Of a stretch of DNA of 64,000 nt, positions 57,623-64,000 are shown one piece after another. The stretch lies in assembly GCF_030272615.1 (NCBI RefSeq), contig NC_081415.1:232443303-232507302 (forward strand), written 5' to 3'. Origin of the DNA: Cryptomeria japonica. Lineage: Eukaryota > Streptophyta > Pinopsida > Cupressales > Cupressaceae. The notes under the pieces are model-generated. The model was not told the DNA's origin. It ran no database searches and worked only from the letters and a program-made list of their open reading frames with translations. A program made the translations under genes and the position numbers. How positions within the stretch are numbered: position 1 is the stretch's first letter; each line of letters starts with the position of its first letter.

Positions 57623-58795
57623 CCAAAAAGTAAAGAACTAAAACATAATTACTTTCTAAAAGAAGTGATTTCCTGTTGTTGTGTATCAACTGAGTCTCGG
57701 TCAGAGCATTTATCTTCAATTCTTGTTCCCTATATAATGTCCTGTAATAATTCCTCTACACCTCTAGAAAACATCCTAAAGTGTGTAATGCAACATCAAC
57801 TCCTAAAAGATATTCAATAGAGTCATCAGATTGATTCTTTCATCGAACTTGATCAGTGAGTAGAAGATAGGGGTAGGACCCCTAACTCGCTTCTGAGATA
57901 TTCAAAAGTGTCCCTTGGTAGTGGCTTGGTAGTTGCAAACAATGGGATCTCTGGTTAAGGGTGTTTCCCTTGGTCTTTTGTGGTGTGTTATAGTGTTTTT
58001 ATTTGTCTTGCATTTGTCCTTCATTATTTATGTTTGGGAAAGGTCATTAGGACCTTAGAGATTTTATATGTATCTACTTTGTGCTCTCTTTCTCTCCTTT
58101 ATTCTTTCTGAAAATCATAATTGTGTGCAATGTGTGTATCCATTTCTTTTGCATACCTCCTTGATGCAAGTAATTATTATATGATGCTATGTGGTCCTAG
58201 TTTGCTTTGTAGTTTATAGTGCTTACTTGAATGTTAAAGGAGATTTTAGGTTTATAAATGATCATATTATATGTTAGGAGGAAATTATATGTATCCCCTT
58301 AATTGATGCTATGCTCATATGATTAGCTTATTACGTTGGAATAATGCATTGCTTTCCTTATGAATAATAAGATGAAGTGCTTGTTTTCTACATATGAATT
58401 TGACTTAGTATAGATCATGATGTGTATGTGAAGAACTTGCATGGAATGTATCCATATACATTTATATAGTGGTTGAATAATATTTTTCTCTCCCCTTCTC
58501 TTCCTATCTTGATATGAAATATAAGGATGTTAACCAATGATGCATTTGCACCAATTAGAATTATTGAGTATTTATTTATGTGATCATGTATGTAAGAAAA
58601 AGATTGTTTGTATAGATATTACCTTTTAGTAAGGATTTATGACTTCTAGTCGCATTTGTAATGTTATGAGACCTCATGAAAGGTTGGATTTTCATGTCTC
58701 AAAGTATGTGGTAAGTAGCTGCATTGTACAATAAAGATGACATGTTTAGAAAATTTAATTATCCTTGCATGAACTTGTGTGTTCTGGTGTACACA
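57623..58795. other. Unassigned region before the microsatellite
   Basis: No gene supported. A minus-strand stretch at about 57650-57770 has weak coding character with stops and may be a remnant of the element whose LTR precedes it. 57860-58790 may be internal, non-coding sequence of a gypsy-like element. Confidence 0.35.
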
Positions 58796-59013
58796 CACGC
58801 ATGAATGTATGTATGTATGTATGTATGTATGTGTGTGTATGTGTGTATATATATGTATATATGTATGTGTGTGTGTATACATATATACATATATATACAT
58901 ATATACATATATATACATATGTATATATGTATATATGTATATATATGTATATATGTATATATGTATACATATACATATACATAAACATATACATACATAT
59001 GTATGTATATATT

Positions 59014-59104
<91 letters not shown>

Positions 59105-59398
59105 ATAGGTATATGTATGTGTGTGTATATATACATATATACACACACACGCATATATATATACATATATACATATACACATATACATATATACATATAT
59201 ATATGCATGTATATACATATATATATGTATATACATACATACATATGTATGTATATATGTATATATGTATATGTATGTATATAATATACATATATACATA
59301 TATATATACACACATACATATGTATGTATATATTAATACATATACATATACATATATATACATCTACATCTATATATACATATATACATACATATGTA

Positions 59399-59441
<43 letters not shown>

Positions 59442-59775
59442 ATGTATATGTATATATGTATATATGTATATGTATATGTATATATGTATATATATATATG
59501 TGTGTGTGTGTGTATGTATGTATGTATATGTATGTATATGTATATATACATATATATACATATATATACATATATACATATATACATACATATATAAAAT
59601 ATACATATATACGTACGTATACATACATATAGATACATATACATACATATATACATATACATATATACATACATATACATATACATATACATACATATAC
59701 ATATGCATATACATATACATATATACATATATACATGTATATATGTATATGCATACACACACACACACACATATA
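58796..59775. repeat. Compound microsatellite of about 1 kb (ATGT, TA, TGTATG, ATATAC)
   Basis: Starts with (ATGT)n at 58802, followed by alternating TATATG/TATATAC blocks, a TGTGTATG/hexamer GTATGT run at 59020-59100 (about 12 units), a (TA)n run at about 59406-59430 and a final (CA)n at 59755-59770. Many palindromic TATATGTATATA words could form hairpins or cruciforms. Both strands appear 'open' in several frames purely because of the repeat. Confidence 0.95.
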
Positions 59776-61391
59776 TAAATATTGCATTGCATTAAATATG
59801 GTAAATGATTGCAAGTAGGAACCATGAATGCTTTTATTGTTGCATAAAATTTGCCTAAGAAAGATATATATGTAAATAACTCAATGGTCTAATGTGTCTG
59901 GTGAACATTCTCTAATGCATTCAAGACATCATGTCCTTGGGTGTCGTGCAACAGTTACTCCCTCTAGTGTGGCTGGTATTAGTTACCTTGTTATGTGGAT
60001 TTGGATGTGATGGTTGATTTGCCTTGAGTTATTTGTGACTTGTATTTGGTATCATTGGGGCTAACTTGGATTTTTTTTCTTTTCTTATGCAAGTATTGGC
60101 CACTAAACTCTTCTTTCTATCTATTTTGTGATACTTGTAACACTTTATTTATTATTGATATTGCCGACATTTTTTGCGATTTAATGTTGAAATTGGTAAT
60201 TTTCCCATTTGGGTTTTCTCTTTTGATGCTCATTGTGGTCATTTTGAATTTTTAGTATCATTAGCTCTAGTTATGTGTTAAATGTTGTTTCTATCATGTT
60301 CATTTCAAACCTTTGATAGTGAGTCTAAGGGAGGAAACCTTGGAGAACTGCACTAGGCATGGTGGGCAATTAGATAATGCTAATGTTGGATGAGTAAATG
60401 AAATATGTTTTCCAAGATGAAATGCATTCTTAATTACCTAGATTATATGAAATGTTAGAGAGAAGTGTGTTTGGTTTAAAGAATTTGTATTGTATGCAGT
60501 AGTAAATGTTAGTGAACTGTAAATTACCTATCTTTAATGAATGCTTATGTATGTTTCATGTATAACTATTTAATAAGGATACCTATAAATAATTTACTAA
60601 GTGAAGAATGCATTGAGTGTTTGTAACATGTACTGAGGTTCTCTCCTTCTCTTTAGTTGAGATTATGTTGTCCTTCATTCTTAGCATTTTGGTGTGGATG
60701 TTGAGATGTTTTATATGCCATAAAACTTGTTTTATTTATATGAGTATGGCCTATGGATTTTGGATGTTGTATGATATCTTAATTACATTTTAATTTGAGA
60801 AACTTATTCCATGAAACAATCCACTCATATAGATGTATGATGTGACCTCTTTAGTAATATAGAGGAGTGTGTATGTGTTTAAAGTCATGTAAAATGTATA
60901 TCTATCTTCCTTACTATGTATATGTTAAGAAGTGTTGTCATGCTTGAAAAGTATGAGTTACTATGTTTTGTGTTTTATGGATACCAACTTGGTGATGGGA
61001 ATTGTGATAAAAAAATATATCCTACAAGAATATTATAAAAATGATGGTCTTTTAAAAAGATTTGAGTAAATTAGTATGCTTATTGTAGTTAGTAAAAGGT
61101 ATGTGTCTTGTTTTATCTCTTAAGTAGTGCATTAAATTTTGAATAATTGAAGAATGTAAAGGAAAACTCTTGTTGTTACTATCTTACTTTGAGTTAAGAA
61201 AATGATTGGACTAAGATGTTTTTACCAGATGATGAATCTTATAATGAGGAGATTATTTATGTTCTTTTTTATTTATCCTAAAGGAAGGGTATAATTTGGT
61301 ATCATTCAAATAAAGTTTCAGGACTAATGTGTGCATGTTTTGATCCTAGCCTTGCGAATTATGGGAGTAAGTCGAGTCTTAGGGTGGAGGA
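59776..61391. other. Non-coding region up to a gypsy-type polypurine tract
   Basis: No domain-bearing ORF. AT-rich. Ends with CTTAGGGTGGAGGA, a purine-rich tract immediately before a TGTAGTGCCC LTR-like start. Likely internal sequence of a non-coding gypsy-like element. Confidence 0.4.
61379..61391 (+). promoter_or_regulatory. Candidate polypurine tract
   Basis: TTAGGGTGGAGGA directly before TGTAGTGCCC at 61392. Many plant gypsy elements show a GGGGGAAGA-type tract before TGTARTGCCC. Confidence 0.5.
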
Positions 61392-64000
61392 TGTAGTGCC
61401 CTTCCTTGATTCATCCTTAATGCTAGGTTATGTTAGATATTGGTGGACTCTTTATATGCCCTTGATACTCCTTGCTTCTTGTTTGACTCTTTATATTGAT
61501 ATTTTCCTTGATATTAGTGGATTCATTATGATTACTATGATGATGTTGATTATATACTTGGGATTAATTATTGATGTTAGGTCATGATTAGATTTGTGAT
61601 TATTCACTATTTAGGAGATATGGTTCATGTTTATTGCTTATGATGATTTGTTGCGTGCTAACCTAAATTAGTGGTTGCATTAGATGTGGATGACATTGAT
61701 GTTATTAATTATGGTATACCTTTTCTATGATGTCTTATTCTTGTGGATGTGAAAGGGACAATGTCACATCACTCATATATGAGCAGGGTGTGATGTTGTA
61801 ATTCTCTTTCACCTGCTTGTGTAAATTATGTTTATATATATGTCGCATATAGACGTTTGGTGTTATACAAGATTCTGGTCTCATAGGTCTAAGTGTGCCT
61901 TTAATCCCAATGGTAGTTGATCTGAGGTGACAATAAGGCCCTACCACAACTTAACCCTAGTCAATGTCCTATCTGTGTTTCAGTGTTTTTGGTCTAGAGT
62001 TGTCTTGTTAGGATTTGTGTGGTTTATGTATGTTGTGTTTTATTTAATTTTATTGATCGTGTGATGTTGTATGGTTGAGGTGAATAATAAATTATTATGT
62101 ATGATCCTAAGTGTGAGTAAATAATTATGTGGATTGTGTTGTGAGTCTCATATTATAATATTATATTGCAGATTATAAAATATTAGCATTTTCATTTGGT
62201 CAGAATGATTTATTATTTTATTTATTGAGGGAATTGTAATTTGGAAATTAATTGTAATTTCTTTAATTTTCAATGGTTGTGTGTAGTGAGTTTGTGTTTG
62301 AACTTGGGGTTGCTATTTTGGTCGGGAGTGTTAGAGGAAAGGTTATTTTTGGTTTTCGAACGGATTAATGCAAATTATGTAGAATGTTTTGGGGGATTGT
62401 GTTGATGATGGTTTTTTTTTTTAAATGCTTTTTTCAAAAATTGCAATGGGAGGAAGAGTTTTGAATCTGCATGGGTGTATGGAGTGCCTTGGGATGAATT
62501 TTTAAGAGGGGTGTTCACGAATATTGTAAAGGGGGTTATGTGGAGTTGTTATGGAGGATTTTAATTGTATTTGGTACTTATCTTGGAGGCTTTTTGGTTC
62601 ATTTTGATTCATTGTTCATGTGGGAGTTGTGAGTCTTCAATTTCATAGTCCAACCTTCATTATCTAGGTTGTGTTTCTCTAAAAAAATTTGTTTAAAGTA
62701 ATTTTTGATTCAAGATAATGAAAAAAAAAATTATTTTATGTTTTTATGGTGATTTAAATGTTTTGGAAATGTTCTAGGTTCTTTCTTAGTTGTTTTGTTG
62801 AATGGTTGTTTTGGGTGCTCTTGTTTCGCTCTTTAAAAGTGCTTTTTTGGTGTTTGATGTCTTGTGAATTAATTTTTGGTCTTGGGTATGATTTAATTAC
62901 TTTTTTTATTATTAAAATAACCCATATCAAATGGGTTCTCATTATTTCTTTCATATTTTGTCGTCGAGGTGTCAAGATTTGAGCCCTAAGTCAACCCAAG
63001 TATGCAGCCTTGATTTTGTTGCAAATTCGCTAAAACAGAGTGCAAAAGAACCAAAATATGATTAAAAATCATTAAAATACTTAACATATGTGCCATTTCA
63101 TGAAGAAAAAGTGCTAATTCATAGTTTTGCTTCCTAGATCAATTTTTTGGGGTCCGTGTCAATCCAAGTCAAACTAGGGGCTTGGTTTTGGGTTTGTAAC
63201 TCTCTTTTGTGATTTTTGAGAGCCTATGTTATTTCTTGTGATGGTTTCATGTGTCTCCTATTATTTTCATGTGTTTGTTCTTTTTTTTTGCATTCATGAA
63301 GATGCTTTGAGAGCAATTGGTTAAAAGAATGATTTGTGGAACAAGAGTGATGTTATGGTTCAGATTCTGTTATGGAACCAATGATTTATGATTATATGGT
63401 GTTTCACATTATCATGTATGTATTTTTGGATTTGGATTGGTTTTTATAGGCCCAATCCCATTCTTTTATGTTAATGAATCAATTGCTATGTATATGTTGT
63501 CGACTCATGACTTAACCCCTTTATTGATTGGTTTTTTTAATGGAGTCCTATTTCTTTTTATGATATATTTACTTATATAAGATGTGTACCATGGATGTTA
63601 TGATATTGTTGTTATCTTGTTGTTGTACCCATAGGCTAGTGGTGTCTAGGTGCATGTTAGGGGGATTGGTTCTCAAGTGGGTGTAGAGGCCCTAAAGTGG
63701 CTACCGGGATATCTCATTGAGAGTTGGTTAATCGAGTGATAACATTAAATAAAATTAACTAGGTTGGGTTGAAAAAACATTAATAAGATAATTGTTGGTT
63801 CCCCAGTCATGCCTTGTGTGCTCGTATAGATAGAGGATGAGATCTCATGGCTTGGAGTGCTTGTTTAGGCTCAAAATGAGATTGGGAAGGCTTGTATGGA
63901 AGATCAAACTTCCTTGCCTCCATGGAAGGATTGTTTAGTTCCATATGTGCAGTCAAATGGGCGTCGAGGTCTAGAATTTTGAGAGGGTCGGACCAGAGGA
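61392..64000 (+). repeat. Candidate gypsy-type LTR start leading into repeat R copy 2
   Basis: Begins TGTAGTGCCCTTCCTTG. 62331-64000 aligns with repeat R copy 1. Runs off the window, so the end, target duplication and primer-binding site cannot be checked. If R is LTR sequence, the LTR exceeds 2.6 kb. Confidence 0.45.
62331..64000. repeat. Repeat R, copy 2 (no 1.85-kb insertion)
   Basis: Same order of landmarks as copy 1; the sequence at 62718-62735 (ATGAAAAAAAAAATTATT) is the uninterrupted counterpart of the 13-bp TSD site. Lacks one GCAAATGCACTAAAA unit relative to copy 1. Confidence 0.82.

Noticed and set aside
58759-59814. Minus- and plus-strand ORFs of 337-351 codons made of Tyr, Ile, His, Thr, Val, Cys, Met
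   Set aside because: They are translations of the compound microsatellite; ORFs are open in several frames on both strands at once and have no normal protein composition.
1-64000. CRISPR arrays, bacterial operons, tRNA or rRNA genes
   Set aside because: The repeats present lack regular unique spacers of constant length and lie in plant retroelement context; no tRNA cloverleaf or rRNA core sequence was recognised.

Overview
The window is nuclear DNA from a large, repeat-rich seed-plant genome. Gymnosperm/conifer-like is an inference, based on long decayed Ty1/copia and Ty3/gypsy elements packed end to end, their lengthy non-coding flanks, low GC, and a plant SAUR gene as the only intact host gene seen. 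There is no bacterial-type gene organisation, no CRISPR array, and no rRNA or tRNA gene that I can support.

Layout. (1) 1-11205: the 3' part of a very large Ty3/gypsy element of the Tat type (plus strand). It has a protease with a DGGA active site, a G-patch, reverse transcriptase, two RNase H domains, an integrase, an antisense gene of the plant mobile domain (PMD) family, an array of ~20-bp repeats, a polypurine tract and the start of the 3' LTR. (2) 11200-17349, minus strand: LTR, primer-binding site, a gag-like gene with a coiled coil and four zinc-knuckle units, then a long unrecognised ORF ('ORF X') where pol would be expected. ORF X is split by a solo LTR with a perfect 5-bp target duplication (TSD). 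(3) 17350-18560: short tandem repeats. (4) 18561-22612: a rearranged Ty1/copia copy (TSD TTACA) with an inverted gag fragment and a LINE reverse-transcriptase fragment between integrase and RT. (5) 22618-26460: mostly unassigned. (6) 26461-33579: full-length copia A (TSD TTGTA). (7) 33585-47345: pyrimidine-biased DNA, a ~1.9-kb segmental duplication and arrays of a ~74-bp repeat, split by full-length copia B, 39527-46308 (TSD TTAGT). (8) 47546-47992, minus: an intact SAUR gene. (9) 48455-52246: a duplicated ~1-kb segment; each copy carries a different solo LTR, and each serves as the other's empty site. (10) 52247-64000: two copies of a ~1.7-kb repeat R, one split by a GC-richer insertion with a 13-bp TSD. 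Between them lie a minus-strand copia LTR preceded by a run of polypurine tracts, a ~1-kb compound microsatellite and non-coding DNA; the second R copy lies downstream of a gypsy-type PPT/LTR start.

How it fits together. Almost every coding block is a dead retrotransposon. Many stops are explained by C-to-T or G-to-A changes, as expected for methylated repeats, and frames are often otherwise intact. The order of events can be read from nesting: solo LTR into ORF X, copia B into the 74-bp array, solo LTRs into the duplicated segment, the 13-bp-TSD insertion into repeat R. The most unusual content is the accessory coding capacity of the elements: G-patch plus antisense PMD in the Tat element, and ORF X in the gag-only element.
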